Shown here: one piece after another, positions 23,251-32,495 of the stretch | Numbering within the stretch: position 1 is the first letter of the stretch | Layout of the letters: each line of letters begins with the position of its first letter | Source: Brevundimonas sp. UBA6550 | Lineage (GTDB): Bacteria; Pseudomonadota; Alphaproteobacteria; Caulobacterales; Caulobacteraceae | Assembly: GCF_002434505.1 (NCBI RefSeq) | Contig: NZ_DJKE01000005.1 | Coordinates: 124,001 to 188,000, forward strand | DNA: 64,000 bases | Direction: 5' to 3' | Notes under the pieces: model-generated | What the model saw: the letters and a program-made list of their open reading frames with translations, nothing else | Database searches by the model: none | Told to the model about the DNA's origin: nothing | Translations under genes and position numbers: made by a program

Positions 23251-23277
23251 GCGAGGGCTGCGGCGCTCGCCCGCGTA
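23251..23277 (+). promoter_or_regulatory. Predicted CnrH-type ECF promoter for the lipoprotein/CopC-like pair
   Basis: GCGAGGG (23251-23257), 15 bases, GCGTA (23273-23277), ending 62 bp before the lipoprotein start. It lies just behind the sigma-factor gene. Confidence 0.7.
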
Positions 23278-23339
23278 AACCAGTATGAAGGCGTCGATGG
23301 AAATACCTGACCGTCGCCCTCTTATCAGGAGCTTGCCAC

Positions 23340-23675
23340 ATGAGATTGCCGATCCTCGCCGCGGCCGCGGCGGTCACCCTGGGCGCCTGCCAGCCCGCCG
23401 CCGAGCCTCAACCGGTGGACGCCGAGCCGACGCCGGACGCTTCAGCGATGGCTCCGATGGAAGCCGTGCCGGCCGCAACCCCCGAGTCGACGCCGCCGCA
23501 GGCCGCCACGCCCGCCCCTGCCGCATCAACCCCGGCCGCGCCTCCCAAGGCATCGGCGCCCCGCCCGGCCCCCCGGCCCGCGCCCGCGCCAGAGCCGACA
23601 CCGCCGCCTGCCGATCCGATGGCCGGCCATGACATGTCGAAGATGGACGGCATGACCATGCCGCCCAAACAGTAG
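23340..23675 (+). CDS. Pro/Ala-rich putative copper lipoprotein
   Basis: A 111-residue protein with a lipoprotein signal (AVTLGACQ, lipobox LGAC) and then a long Pro/Ala/Glu-rich, certainly extended spacer. The C-terminal cluster MAGHDMSKMDGMTMPP has the GHDM/Met pattern found in CopA, CopB and other copper proteins of the same island. It probably projects a copper-binding tip from the membrane into the periplasm. No enzyme domain. The next gene, a CopC-like protein, starts 25 bp downstream. Confidence 0.78.
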   Translation: MRLPILAAAAAVTLGACQPAAEPQPVDAEPTPDASAMAPMEAVPAATPESTPPQAATPAPAASTPAAPPKASAPRPAPRPAPAPEPTPPPADPMAGHDMSKMDGMTMPPKQ

Positions 23676-23700
23676 TTCGCTTGAAGTCCAGGAGTTTTCG

Positions 23701-24111
23701 ATGAACCGTTCAATACTCGCCCCTCTCGCCGCCCTCGCGGCCCTGGCTCCTCTGTCGGCCGCCCAGGCCCAGAGCCAGTCGCATGCCGGCATGTCGGCGC
23801 AGGACCACGCCGCCATGCAGGCGCCGGCCAATGGCGTGGCGACCACTCCGGCGGACAACGCCATGCTGTCCTCCGCCCCGACCACCTTCTCGGCGACTTT
23901 CCCGCACGCCATGGTCCTGACGTCCCTTCGTCTGACCGGCGGACCGTCGAACCAGGCGGTCGATGTGGCCGTGTCAGCGGAGACCGCCCCCGCGGTCACG
24001 GTCAGCGCGCCGCTTCCGGCCCTCGCGCCCGGCTCCTACGCCGCCGCCTGGACCGCGAAGGGCGCCGACGGCCATCAGATGAACGGCGTTGTCCGTTTCA
24101 TGGTTCACTGA
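23701..24111 (+). CDS. CopC-like periplasmic copper-binding protein
   Basis: A 136-residue exported protein with signal peptide (cleavage near AQAQS), a His/Met segment (SHAGMSAQDHAAMQ) and a CopC beta-barrel domain recognisable by LSSAPTTFSATFPHAM, LAPGSYAAAWTAKGADGHQMNGVVRF. The C-terminal DGHQMNG block carries the Cu(II)-type His. It differs from the second CopC in the window (36735-37097), which is paired with CopD. It should buffer periplasmic copper. It is in tandem with the lipoprotein and followed by strong hairpins. Confidence 0.85.
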   Translation: MNRSILAPLAALAALAPLSAAQAQSQSHAGMSAQDHAAMQAPANGVATTPADNAMLSSAPTTFSATFPHAMVLTSLRLTGGPSNQAVDVAVSAETAPAVTVSAPLPALAPGSYAAAWTAKGADGHQMNGVVRFMVH

Positions 24112-24132
24112 GGAGGCGGCCTCCCGCCTCCT
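24111..24132 (+). terminator. Hairpin after the CopC-like gene
   Basis: AGGAGGCGG and CCGCCTCCT form a perfect 9-bp stem with a CCTC loop that starts at the stop codon. No T-tract follows; it may protect the transcript 3' end together with the next hairpin. Confidence 0.45.
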
Positions 24133-24157
24133 GAGGGGCCGAAACCGAGGTGGGGAA

Positions 24158-24189
24158 CGCCGCGCGGCTCGCCGCGCGGCGCTTTTCTT
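24158..24189 (+). terminator. Rho-independent terminator
   Basis: CGCCGCGCGGC pairs with GCCGCGCGGCG, followed by CTTTTCTT. It is a GC-rich stem plus T-tract at the end of the lipoprotein/CopC-like transcript, and may also serve the opposing HAD gene weakly. Confidence 0.75.
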
Positions 24190-24271
24190 GCGCGATCGGA
24201 TCGTCGATCTGGCGCACCTCGATCGCGGGCGGCTTAAAAGCGACGCGGCGGTATCCCGCACGCCGAACCCT

Positions 24272-25033
24272 TCATTCACGCTGAGTGTGAAGCGCAGGCA
24301 GACAACGCGCCAGGCCCGTCAAGGTCCCGACCACCACGTCGGCGTCCCCGTGACGGGGTTCGGCCTCAAGGGCCCGTTCCGGATCATACAGCACGGTCCG
24401 ACAGCCCAGAGCCTTGGCCGGACGGATGTCCCATTCGAGGCTGTCGCCGATCACGCAGACCTCGGGGGCCTCGACGGCCAGGGCGGCGAACGCACGCCTG
24501 AACGCGTCGGGAAAGGGCTTTCCCACGCCGACTTCGCCCTCGATCTGAATGTGATCGAAATACGGTTCGAGACCGAACCGTTCGATCTTGGCGCGCTGCA
24601 ACGGTCCGGCGCCGTTGGTGAGAAGCGCGAGGCGATAGCCCGCGTCGCGCAAGTCGAGCAGCAGGGCCTCAGCCCCCGCCTCGAGCCGCATCTCTTCGTC
24701 CCGCCGCCGGCTGAAGGCGTCGGCGAGGCTCGAGACCGTTTCGGAAGCCGGTGCGGGATGGCCTTCCCGAAGCAGGGTCTCGAAGGCCACTGTCGCGATG
24801 AGGCGCCGCGCGTGTTGTGGGTCGGCGCGACCCAACTCATGACACCGCGGGTCGCGCCAGAACGCCTGCCCGGCCCGCGTCAGCGCCTGCGCCGCGACAT
24901 CCGGGGCGAGGCCGCCCAACTCGGCTTGCATCGTCAAGCAGACGCTCCGCCAGGCCAGATCCGGCCGGCGGTAGGCCGAGAGTAGGGTGTCGTCGAGGTC
25001 GATGACCACGGCCGAGAGGGGCCGCGGCCTCAC
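24272..25033 (-). CDS. HAD-superfamily hydrolase
   Basis: A 253-residue haloacid-dehalogenase-like phosphatase. Motif I is VVIDLDDTLLS (residues 9-19), motif II LLTNGAG (about 140), motif III K in GVGKPFPDAF and motif IV CVIGDSLEWDI. The cap between motifs I and II is helical (subclass C1). It resembles the YjjG/5'-nucleotidase-like and haloacid-dehalogenase-like members, and the substrate is unknown. It lies between the CopC-like gene and copB and does not have an obvious role in copper handling. Confidence 0.9.
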   Translation of the reverse strand: MRPRPLSAVVIDLDDTLLSAYRRPDLAWRSVCLTMQAELGGLAPDVAAQALTRAGQAFWRDPRCHELGRADPQHARRLIATVAFETLLREGHPAPASETVSSLADAFSRRRDEEMRLEAGAEALLLDLRDAGYRLALLTNGAGPLQRAKIERFGLEPYFDHIQIEGEVGVGKPFPDAFRRAFAALAVEAPEVCVIGDSLEWDIRPAKALGCRTVLYDPERALEAEPRHGDADVVVGTLTGLARCLPALHTQRE

Positions 25034-25148
25034 CGAGACCTCCCCGTCCTTTCCAGCCGCCCAGACCGGGGACGCCGCGCCTCGGCGACGATCCGCGACC
25101 GCCTATCGGGGCCAAGGATCAGACGAGGCCCGCCGCCGCCGACCTTCG

Positions 25149-26549
25149 CTAGAACCACGTCCGGATGCCGACGACGAGGCGCGTGTCTTCCGAGCTTCGC
25201 CCATCGGCTTCGAGGAAGTCCGCCGTATTCCCGAAGCTCTTGGTCCATTCCAGGCCGACATAGGGGGCGAATTCCTTGTGGAATTCGTACCGCAGCCGAG
25301 CCCCGATCTGGAGCGACGTCAGGCCGGATCCAATCCGGAGCTCGGGGATATCCTCGGCCGACAGCACGACTTCAGCGCGAGGCTGCACGATCCAGCGGTT
25401 GGTGATCCGCTGATCGTATTCGGCCTCCGCCCTCGCCGTGAGTTCACCCTTGTTGGAGAGGAAGGCCGCCGCATCGACCTCGAACCAGTAGGGCGCGAGG
25501 CCCTGAACGCCCACGACCAGATCGGTTCGATCGCCCTCCGGACGGTAGGTCTGTCGCAGACCCGTCTGGAAGTCGAAGAAGGGCCGGAACGCCCGGCTGT
25601 AAAGGGCCTGGATCTCGGCTTCCTCGACCTCGCCGTCGAAGTCGCCCTCGACTTCCGACTTCCACCAGAAGCGGTTGATGTCGCCGCCGGTCCAGCCCTG
25701 CGCGTCCAGCGCGTAGCCTTCTTCGCCGTCTCCGAAACTCGCTTCGAGCTGGTCAATGATCACCGCGGTGGTCCGCACGTCGCCATTCTCGACGCGAAGC
25801 TGTTCGCGGGCCGCCGCCATCTCCGCGGGATCGAACAGGGTATCGGCGGCGTGAGCGGGGCCGCTGGTCGCCCCGGGCGGAAGGGGCATTTCCGGAGGGC
25901 GTCCCGGGTTGTCCGCGCTGGTCGGCACGTCGGGCGGCATCGCCATGGCCGACATGTCATGACCCGGGGGCATCTGCCCCATGGTCGACATGTCATGGCC
26001 CGCCGGCATGGCCGGCGCGGGCGCGGTCTGGCTCATCATCGCCATGTCGTGCCCGGCGTGGGGATCCGGCTGACCGGCGGCGGCCGGCTGCTGGCCGCTC
26101 TGCATGGTCGACATGTCATGTCCCGCCGGCATGGCCGGCGCGGGCGCGGCCTGCCGCATCGTCGACATGTCGTGCCCGGCGTGCGGGTCCGCCTGGCCGG
26201 CGGCGGCCGGCTGCTGGCCGCTCTGCATGGTCGACATGTCATGTCCCGCCGGCATGGCCGGCGCCGGCGCGGTCTGGCCCATCGTCGACATGTCGTGCCC
26301 GGCGTGCGGATCCGCCGACGCCGGCGCGCGCTCGGGCACGGCGCCGGTCGGGCAGACCGGCGCCCCGGACGTTCCGACGCGGGACGGATCCGCCGTCGGC
26401 GCGCCGCGCCGGACGCAACCGGCGGGCAGCTGGACGGCGGGCTGGACGGCGTTAGCCGCCGCGCCGTGCCCGGCGTGGCTCTGCGCGAACACCGGGGCGG
26501 CCGAGGCCGCGAGGAGCAGAGGGACGAGACCCACGGACCGACGGATCAT
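25149..26549 (-). CDS. copB: Copper resistance outer-membrane protein CopB
   Basis: A 466-residue protein with a signal peptide (cleavage after FAQS) and a long Met/His-rich leader carrying repeated GHDMSTM motifs (about residues 22-205). The CopB outer-membrane beta-barrel domain follows (about 225-466, with YALDAQGWTGGDINRFWWKSEVEG, SRAFRPFFDFQTGLRQ and a final aromatic F). Two full and one partial 41-residue repeats occupy residues 79-192. CopB probably sequesters or moves copper across the outer membrane together with CopA. Its start overlaps the copA stop by 4 bp (26546-26549), so copAB is one operon. Confidence 0.95.
   Translation of the reverse strand: MIRRSVGLVPLLLAASAAPVFAQSHAGHGAAANAVQPAVQLPAGCVRRGAPTADPSRVGTSGAPVCPTGAVPERAPASADPHAGHDMSTMGQTAPAPAMPAGHDMSTMQSGQQPAAAGQADPHAGHDMSTMRQAAPAPAMPAGHDMSTMQSGQQPAAAGQPDPHAGHDMAMMSQTAPAPAMPAGHDMSTMGQMPPGHDMSAMAMPPDVPTSADNPGRPPEMPLPPGATSGPAHAADTLFDPAEMAAAREQLRVENGDVRTTAVIIDQLEASFGDGEEGYALDAQGWTGGDINRFWWKSEVEGDFDGEVEEAEIQALYSRAFRPFFDFQTGLRQTYRPEGDRTDLVVGVQGLAPYWFEVDAAAFLSNKGELTARAEAEYDQRITNRWIVQPRAEVVLSAEDIPELRIGSGLTSLQIGARLRYEFHKEFAPYVGLEWTKSFGNTADFLEADGRSSEDTRLVVGIRTWF
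25974..26315 (-). repeat. 123-bp tandem repeat inside copB
   Basis: Two complete 41-codon units (residues 79-119 and 120-160) and one truncated unit (161-192). Each unit encodes DPHAGHDMSTM, then PAPAMPAGHDMSTM and a QSGQQPAAAGQ linker. Near-identity of the units implies recent duplication or ongoing length change. Confidence 0.85.
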
Positions 26550-28408
26550 GACGAGGCTCCTGTCATCGGGCGGACGGTGACGACGTTGAACATGCCCGCG
26601 TGCATGTGCATCAGCATGTGACAGTGGAAGGCCCAGTCCCCGGGATTGTCGGCGGTCAGGTCAAAGGTGACCTTGCCGCCGGGGAGAACGTTGACCGTAT
26701 GCTTCAGCGGTTGGTGGCCCGCCGGTCCGCCGGTCACCAGTTCGAAGAAGTGGCCGTGCAGGTGGATGGGGTGGGCCATCATGGTGTCGTTGACCAGGGT
26801 CACCCTCACCCGCTCGTTCCGCTCAAAGCGGATCGGCTCGACCAGTTCGCTGAACTTTCTTCCGTCGAAGCCCCACATGAACCGCTCCATGTTGCCGGTC
26901 AGGTGGATCTCCATGGTCCGCGATGGGGGACGCTGGTCCTTGTTGGGCGTCAGCGAGACCAGGTCGGTGTAGACCAGCACGCGGTGGGGTACGTCGGCCA
27001 GTCCCGTCGGGCGCTCGCCCATGCGGTTGGCCGGCGCCATGGCGATGGCGTCCACGCCGACCCCCACCGCCATGTCCGGCGGCGCGTTGGCGGGATCGCG
27101 CATGCTCATGCCGGCCATGGAGCCGTGGTCCATCCCGGTCATCGCACCCGTGGACTGGGTCGCCATGGCGCCGTGATCCATCCCGGCCATGGCGCCGCCG
27201 GAGGCGCCGGTCATGGCGCCATGATCCATCCCCGCCATGGCGCCGCCCGGCTGGCCTCCCATCGAGCCGTGGTCCATGCCGCCCATCCCGCCCATGTCCC
27301 CCATGCCCATGTCCTTCATGGTCAGGTTTGGAACCTCGCGGAGCGGCGGAACCTCGGCGGTCATCCCCAGGCGCGGAGCAAGGGTCGCCCGCCCCATGCC
27401 GGAACGGTCGATGGCCTCGGATACGATGGTGTAGGCACGATCTTCCGTCGGCCGGACGATGACGTCGTAGGTCTCCGCCACCGAAATCTGGAACTCATCG
27501 GTCTCGACCGGGCGCACGTTCTCGCCGTCGGCCTGGACCACGGTCATCGACAGGCCGGGGATGCGGACGTTGAAGATCGACATGGCCGAGGCGTTGATGA
27601 TGCGCAGTCGCACCCGTTCGCCGGGTCGGAACAGGCCGGTCCAGTTCTCCTGCGGGCCGTGTCCATTGATCAGATAGGTGTAGGTCGTCCCATTCACGTC
27701 GAGGATGTCGCGCGGGTCCATCCGCATCTGGCCCCACATGCGCCGTTCCTCCAGGCTCATGCGGTCCTCGCCGGAGAAGAGGCCCGCCAGGGTCGTGCGC
27801 TGCCGGTTGAAGTAGCCGGGGCTCTTCTTCAGCTTGTCGAGGATTTCGTGCGGATGCATGAAACTCCAGTCCGACAGGACCAGCACATGCTCGCGGTCGT
27901 AGGCGACCGGATCGGCGCCGGCCGGATCGATGACGATCGGCCCGTAGTGGCCGAGCGCCTCCTGCAGGCCGGAGTGGCTGTGATACCAGAAGGTGCCGGA
28001 CTGCCTGATCGGAAACTCGTAGACGAAGGTCTCGCGCGGCTTGATGCCTGGGAAGCTGATCCCGGGCACCCCGTCCATCTGGAAGGGTAGAAGAATCCCA
28101 TGCCAGTGGATCGAGGTGTCTTCGTCCAGGGTGTTCGTCACCGCCAGACGGACGTTCTGGCCTTCGCGCAGCCGCAACACCGGCGCCGGCAGCACGCCGT
28201 TGATGGTCGTGGCCGTCGCGGTGCGCCCGTTCACGGTGAAGGGCGTCTGACCGATGGTCAGATCGATATTCGGCCCAGTCAGGGTAGGCAGGTCCGACCG
28301 CAGCCCCGGCGAGCCCGTCTGCGCCCAGGCGGGCATCAGGCCCTGCAAGGCGGCGAGACCGCCGCCCGCGACGGCGCCGCGCAGCAGCAGTCGACGATCC
28401 AGCTTCAT
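26546..28408 (-). CDS. copA: CopA-type multicopper oxidase
   Basis: A 620-residue periplasmic multicopper oxidase that oxidises Cu(I) to the less toxic Cu(II). The twin-arginine signal (MKLDRRLLLRGAVAGGGLAALQG) implies export of the folded enzyme. Copper-site motifs are complete: HWHGI and WYHSHSGLQ in domain 1, HPIHLHGHFFEL and HCHMLMHMHAGM at the C terminus. Between about residues 363 and 436 lies a Met/His-rich insert of repeated GMDHGAM units, typical of PcoA/CopA. GAGGAG precedes the ATG. A predicted ECF promoter (28465-28491) lies 57 bp upstream. It is co-transcribed with copB. Confidence 0.96.
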   Translation of the reverse strand: MKLDRRLLLRGAVAGGGLAALQGLMPAWAQTGSPGLRSDLPTLTGPNIDLTIGQTPFTVNGRTATATTINGVLPAPVLRLREGQNVRLAVTNTLDEDTSIHWHGILLPFQMDGVPGISFPGIKPRETFVYEFPIRQSGTFWYHSHSGLQEALGHYGPIVIDPAGADPVAYDREHVLVLSDWSFMHPHEILDKLKKSPGYFNRQRTTLAGLFSGEDRMSLEERRMWGQMRMDPRDILDVNGTTYTYLINGHGPQENWTGLFRPGERVRLRIINASAMSIFNVRIPGLSMTVVQADGENVRPVETDEFQISVAETYDVIVRPTEDRAYTIVSEAIDRSGMGRATLAPRLGMTAEVPPLREVPNLTMKDMGMGDMGGMGGMDHGSMGGQPGGAMAGMDHGAMTGASGGAMAGMDHGAMATQSTGAMTGMDHGSMAGMSMRDPANAPPDMAVGVGVDAIAMAPANRMGERPTGLADVPHRVLVYTDLVSLTPNKDQRPPSRTMEIHLTGNMERFMWGFDGRKFSELVEPIRFERNERVRVTLVNDTMMAHPIHLHGHFFELVTGGPAGHQPLKHTVNVLPGGKVTFDLTADNPGDWAFHCHMLMHMHAGMFNVVTVRPMTGASS

Positions 28409-28464
28409 AAGATACTCCTCAAAGTCAGAACCGCGCCTCGGCGAGGCGACGATCTATAGGGTTT

Positions 28465-28491
28465 TACGCAGGCGACCCGGTCGGCCCTCGC
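28465..28491 (-). promoter_or_regulatory. Predicted CnrH-type ECF promoter for copAB
   Basis: Minus strand: GCGAGGG (28485-28491), 15 bases, GCGTA (28465-28469), ending 57 bp before the copA ATG. The bases after the -10 block (AAACC...CGTCG) also resemble those at 23278-23297. Confidence 0.72.
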
Positions 28492-28545
28492 GACACGCTG
28501 CCGCAGAGCCGACCGGGCCGGAAACTCCCGTCGCCTGGCGCTGGA

Positions 28546-29037
28546 TCAGCGCCTCGCCAGGATGGCTTTCATCTGGGCGATCTCCCTCTCCTGGGAGCTG
28601 ACGATCTCCTCGCACAGACCCAGCACTTCCGGATCCGTCAGCGAGGCCTGCTGACACATCAGGATGGCGCCGGAATGGTGCGGGATCATCGATTTCAAGA
28701 ACTCGGTGTCGCCCACCGCCGCCTGGGTCCGCATGCCGTAGAAGCTCACCGCGAACACCAGGGCGGCGGCTCCGCCGATCAGAAGGTTGGTCCGTTTCGA
28801 CGGATACATCGATCGCATGAAGATCAGCATGAGGATGGCCATCGGCGACACCATCATCAGCGTCATGTAGACGTTGTTGAGGTTGAAATAGAAGTGATTG
28901 AGGGACGCGATCATCGTGTACATCACCAGGTACATGATGATGAAATCCACGATGAGCTCGACGCCGAAGGAACGGTAGCTCCCCTTCATCGAGTCCATCG
29001 TCTTCATCTTTGAGTCCATCGTCTTCATCTTTTCCAT
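28546..29037 (-). CDS. DUF305 protein with two membrane helices
   Basis: A 163-residue protein from the ATG at 29037, behind AAAGGA. The basic, Met-rich cytosolic start (MEKMKTMDSKMKTMDSMKG) contains a short direct repeat. Membrane helices follow (about residues 27-55, 60-80 and 88-107), then a DUF305 copper-binding domain with FLKSMIPHHSGAILMCQQASL (H-H and M/C ligands). DUF305 members in copper islands are thought to bind or store copper. It is the middle of a minus-strand run with the double-DUF305 gene. Confidence 0.85.
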   Translation of the reverse strand: MEKMKTMDSKMKTMDSMKGSYRSFGVELIVDFIIMYLVMYTMIASLNHFYFNLNNVYMTLMMVSPMAILMLIFMRSMYPSKRTNLLIGGAAALVFAVSFYGMRTQAAVGDTEFLKSMIPHHSGAILMCQQASLTDPEVLGLCEEIVSSQEREIAQMKAILARR

Positions 29038-29086
29038 GGATCGGTCCTTTCGCGACAACGCTCTTCAATCACATTCCGATCGCCAA

Positions 29087-29767
29087 TCAGGCGGCGCCGG
29101 CCGGATGGGAGTCCAGCCAGGCGCGCAACTCGGCGATGTCGGCGGTCTGCATCTCGATCGTTTTCTGCGCCATGCGCCGGATGTCGGCGTCCTGACTTTC
29201 GCGCAACACCACCTGGGCCATGTCGAGGGCGCCCCGGTGATGCGCGATCATCTTGCGAGCCCAGGTCTGGTCCGTGTCGGCCCCGGTCGCGGCCATCATG
29301 GCGTCCTTCATCTCGGCCTCGGCCGTCGCGTATGGATTTTCCGCGCTTCCGCCTGGAGCCGCCGCGCCGGCGGCGGCGCCCACGTTCGTTTCAAGCCAGC
29401 GCCGCAGCTCGGCGATGTCGCCGGGCTGCATCTCGATGGTCTTCTGGGCCATGCGACGGATATCCGCGTCCTGTGTGTCCCTCAGCACGATCTCGGACAT
29501 GTCCAGCGCGCCCTGGTGGTGAGGGATCATCTTGCGGGCCCATGTCTCGCCCGCATCCGCGCCCATGGCGGACATCATGGCCTCGTGCATCTTGGCCTCG
29601 GCGGCGGAGAACGGAGTCTGCGCCATGGCCATCGGCTCCTGCGTCTGAGCCGAGGCTTCGGCCTCCGTGTTCGGCGGCGGTTCCGCCGCCGGGCTGCAGG
29701 CCGCCAGAACGAGAGCGGAACAGCCGGCGACCAAGAGAGACGTGCGGGTGAAAGCCGGGGTGAGCAT
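29087..29767 (-). CDS. Lipoprotein with two tandem DUF305 domains
   Basis: A 226-residue exported protein with a lipobox (ALVLAACSP) and two homologous domains (about residues 55-130 and 145-222). Each has the pattern AEAKMHEAMM...TWARKMIPHHQGALDMSEIVLRD then RRMAQKTIEMQ. The two halves are highly alike, so the gene arose by internal duplication. Each HHxGAxxM motif can hold copper. The start at 29767 was chosen for its signal peptide; the frame upstream is not protein-like. It lies between the other DUF305 gene and the P-type ATPase. Confidence 0.9.
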   Translation of the reverse strand: MLTPAFTRTSLLVAGCSALVLAACSPAAEPPPNTEAEASAQTQEPMAMAQTPFSAAEAKMHEAMMSAMGADAGETWARKMIPHHQGALDMSEIVLRDTQDADIRRMAQKTIEMQPGDIAELRRWLETNVGAAAGAAAPGGSAENPYATAEAEMKDAMMAATGADTDQTWARKMIAHHRGALDMAQVVLRESQDADIRRMAQKTIEMQTADIAELRAWLDSHPAGAA

Positions 29768-30040
29768 AGGGAGTCTCCGCTTGAGGGGGTCGCCGGCGGA
29801 TCGCCGGACGGCCAGACGATCGATGCGTCCGACAACGTTGCGGCGGGTGCGAGTTTGGTCCCTTGCCCCGACTGCCCACGCCGGACATCGTCCAGCGTAA
29901 TCCGGCCCCGGAGCCACGGTTCCGCCGTGATTAAATATTCCCGAACGCCGTTGGATCAGGCGAGGGATCGGTCGCCGGAATGCGTATTGGCGCCCGCCGC
30001 GGCTCTCGTCTGCGACGGCCTTCTGGCCATGGGACGTCCA

Positions 30041-32395
30041 TCAGAGTCGGACGGCCCGGAGCCGCAGCGCGTTGGCGATCACACTGACGGAGGACAGGGC
30101 CATCGCCAACGCCGCCAGGGCCGGCGATAATAGGAGGCCGGAGACCGGGTAGAGCAGTCCCGCCGCGATCGGAATGCCGAGGGTGTTGTAACCGAAGGCG
30201 AAGACCAGGTTCTGGCGGATGTTGCTCATCACCGCACGGGACAGTTTGCGCGCCCGGACGAGGCCCTGGAGATCGCCGCCGAGAAGGGTGACCCCGGCGC
30301 TCTCGATCGCGACGTCCGAGCCGGCGCCCATGGCCACCCCCACGTCGGCGGCGGCCAGGGCCGGGGCGTCGTTCACACCGTCTCCGGCCATGGCGACGAT
30401 CCGACCCTCCGCTCTCAGCCGCTCGACGACCGCCGCCTTGTCCTGGGGCAGAACCTCGGCCTGAACGTCGTCTATGCCGAGCCGGCGCGCCACCGCCTCC
30501 GCCGTTGTACGGTTGTCGCCGGTCATCATCACCAGACGCAGCCCCGACGCCTTCAGATCGCGGATGGCCTCGGCGGTCGTCGCCTTGACCGGATCGGCGA
30601 TGCCCAGCACGCCGGCCGCAGCCCCGTCCACGGCGACGAAGATGGCGGTCGCGCCGTCTTGGCGAAGCGTATCGGCCCCGGCTTCCAGAGGCCCGACGTC
30701 GACGCCGATCTCGGCCAGATAGCGGCTGTTGCCGAGCGCCACGCGGCGGCCGTCGACGACCCCGGTGACGCCGCGCCCGACGGGGCTGTCGAAGTCCGAC
30801 GCCTCGGACAGAACCAGATTTTGGTCGCTCGCCGCCCGAACGACGGCGTCCGCCAGCGGATGCTCGCTGCTCCGCTCAAGACTGGCGGAAAGTCTCAGAA
30901 GCTCGGCCTCGTCGAACCCGTCGGCTGGCCGGACGGCCGTCACCGAGGGGCGCCCCTCCGTCAGGGTGCCGGTTTTGTCGAGCACCAGGGTGTCCACCTT
31001 CTCGAAGCGCTCCAGCGCCTCGGCGTTCTTGATGAGCACCCCGGCGTGAGCGCCGCGCCCCACCCCGACCATGATGGAGATCGGCGTGGCCAAGCCCAGG
31101 GCGCACGGACAGGCGATGATCAGCACGGAGACCGCGGCGACGAGGGCGTAGGACAGCCGCGGTTCGGGGCCGGCCAGGCCCCAGACGATCGCGGCGAGAA
31201 CGGCGATCCCGATCACGGCCGGAACGAACCAGCCCGACACCTTGTCGGCCAGCCGCTGGATCGGCGCGCGGCTGCGTTGGGCCTGCGCCACCATCTGGAC
31301 GATCTGCGCCAGGAGGGTGTCGGCGCCCACCTTGTCGGCTCGCATGACGAACGAGCCGGTCTTGTTGAGCGACCCGGCGACGACCTTGTCGCCGACGTCC
31401 TTGGTCACCGGCATGGATTCACCCGTGACGAGGGACTCGTCGAGGGTGACCCGGCCGTCCAAGATCTCTCCGTCGACCGCCACCTTCTCGCCGGGACGGA
31501 CGCGCAGCCGATCTCCCACAGCGACCAGATCGAGGGTGACGTCCTCATCGCCGCCGTCGTTGCGGACGCGCCGCGCGGTCTTCGGGGCGAGGTCCAGCAG
31601 GGCCCTGATGGCCCCCGACGTCTGTTCGCGCGCCCGAAGCTCCAGGATCTGGCCGACCAGCACCAGGACGGTGATGATGGCCGCCGCCTCGAAATAGACC
31701 GGCGCGCTGCCGTCCATCCGCCGGACCGCCGCCGGGAACAGATGCGGCGCCAGAACCGCGACCACGCTGTAGATCCAGGCCGCACCGACGCCGATGGCGA
31801 TCAGGGTGAACATGTTGAGGCTGCGATTGCGGATGGACGCCCAGCCCCTCTGGAAGAACGGCCAGCCGGACCACAGCACGACCGGCGTCGCCAGGGCGAA
31901 CTGGATCCAGTTGGAGGTCTGGCCCGGAATCCGCATCGCCAGCCCGGTCAGATGGCCGCCCATTTCAAGCGCGAAGACCGGCAGCGTCAGAACCGCGCCG
32001 ATCCACAGGCGACGGGTGAAGTCGATCAGTTCGTGATTGACCGGAGCCTCGGCGGTGACGGTCTCCGGCTCCAGCGCCATGCCGCAGATCGGACAGGAGC
32101 CCGGTCCCTCCTGGCGCACCTCGGGATGCATCGGACAGGTGTAGATCGCACCGGGCGTGACGGGAGCCGGTTCGGGCCGCTCGCCGAGATAGCGATCCGG
32201 ATCGTCCACGAATTTGGTCCGGCAGCCCGCCGAACAGAAGACATACTCCTCCCCCGCGTGGGCGGCCCCATGCGCCGTGGTCGCCGGATCGACGGTCATG
32301 CCGCAGACCGGATCGATCGCCTGGGCGCCGGCTTGAGGCGTCTTGTTCGAACAACAGCCGTGACCGGCGGGATGGGAATGGGATGACGTAGCCAT
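30041..32395 (-). CDS. Cu(I)/Ag(I)-exporting P1B-type ATPase with YHS and heavy-metal-binding domains
   Basis: A 784-residue inner-membrane pump. Instead of a classical CxxC ferredoxin-like domain, the N terminus has a His/Cys cluster ([11 protein letters not shown]), a YHS/TRASH domain (about 27-72, [20 protein letters not shown]) and a heavy-metal-binding motif ([20 protein letters not shown]; about 88-115). Eight membrane helices include CPC ([13 protein letters not shown], about residue 428). DKTGTLTEG (about 473), [10 protein letters not shown] and [20 protein letters not shown] complete the P-type core. YNTLGIP in helix 7 and [15 protein letters not shown] in helix 8 identify the Cu(I) class. 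It is divergent from a CsoR-type repressor with an operator between them. Confidence 0.95.
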   Translation of the reverse strand: MATSSHSHPAGHGCCSNKTPQAGAQAIDPVCGMTVDPATTAHGAAHAGEEYVFCSAGCRTKFVDDPDRYLGERPEPAPVTPGAIYTCPMHPEVRQEGPGSCPICGMALEPETVTAEAPVNHELIDFTRRLWIGAVLTLPVFALEMGGHLTGLAMRIPGQTSNWIQFALATPVVLWSGWPFFQRGWASIRNRSLNMFTLIAIGVGAAWIYSVVAVLAPHLFPAAVRRMDGSAPVYFEAAAIITVLVLVGQILELRAREQTSGAIRALLDLAPKTARRVRNDGGDEDVTLDLVAVGDRLRVRPGEKVAVDGEILDGRVTLDESLVTGESMPVTKDVGDKVVAGSLNKTGSFVMRADKVGADTLLAQIVQMVAQAQRSRAPIQRLADKVSGWFVPAVIGIAVLAAIVWGLAGPEPRLSYALVAAVSVLIIACPCALGLATPISIMVGVGRGAHAGVLIKNAEALERFEKVDTLVLDKTGTLTEGRPSVTAVRPADGFDEAELLRLSASLERSSEHPLADAVVRAASDQNLVLSEASDFDSPVGRGVTGVVDGRRVALGNSRYLAEIGVDVGPLEAGADTLRQDGATAIFVAVDGAAAGVLGIADPVKATTAEAIRDLKASGLRLVMMTGDNRTTAEAVARRLGIDDVQAEVLPQDKAAVVERLRAEGRIVAMAGDGVNDAPALAAADVGVAMGAGSDVAIESAGVTLLGGDLQGLVRARKLSRAVMSNIRQNLVFAFGYNTLGIPIAAGLLYPVSGLLLSPALAALAMALSSVSVIANALRLRAVRL

Positions 32396-32426
32396 GACGG
32401 CTCCTCAGACAACCTCACTAACAAAT

Positions 32427-32443
32427 ATACTCCACAGGGGTAT
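32427..32443. promoter_or_regulatory. CsoR-type operator
   Basis: ATACTCCACAGGGGTAT: arms ATAC/GTAT with CC/GG inner pairs around ACA, lying between the ATPase and csoR-like starts. CsoR-family operators have AT-rich ends framing a G/C tract, so repression of the ATPase and possibly of the repressor itself is likely. Confidence 0.68.
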
Positions 32444-32495
32444 CGCGCAAGGTGTGACGGTGAGGTAGGATCGAACGGTCGGAACGAGGAACAGG

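Noticed and set aside
26600..28090. A 496-codon plus-strand frame opposite copA, full of His and Gly
   Set aside because: The His richness is the mirror of the Met/His-rich CopA insert. CopA has complete copper motifs and a twin-arginine signal.
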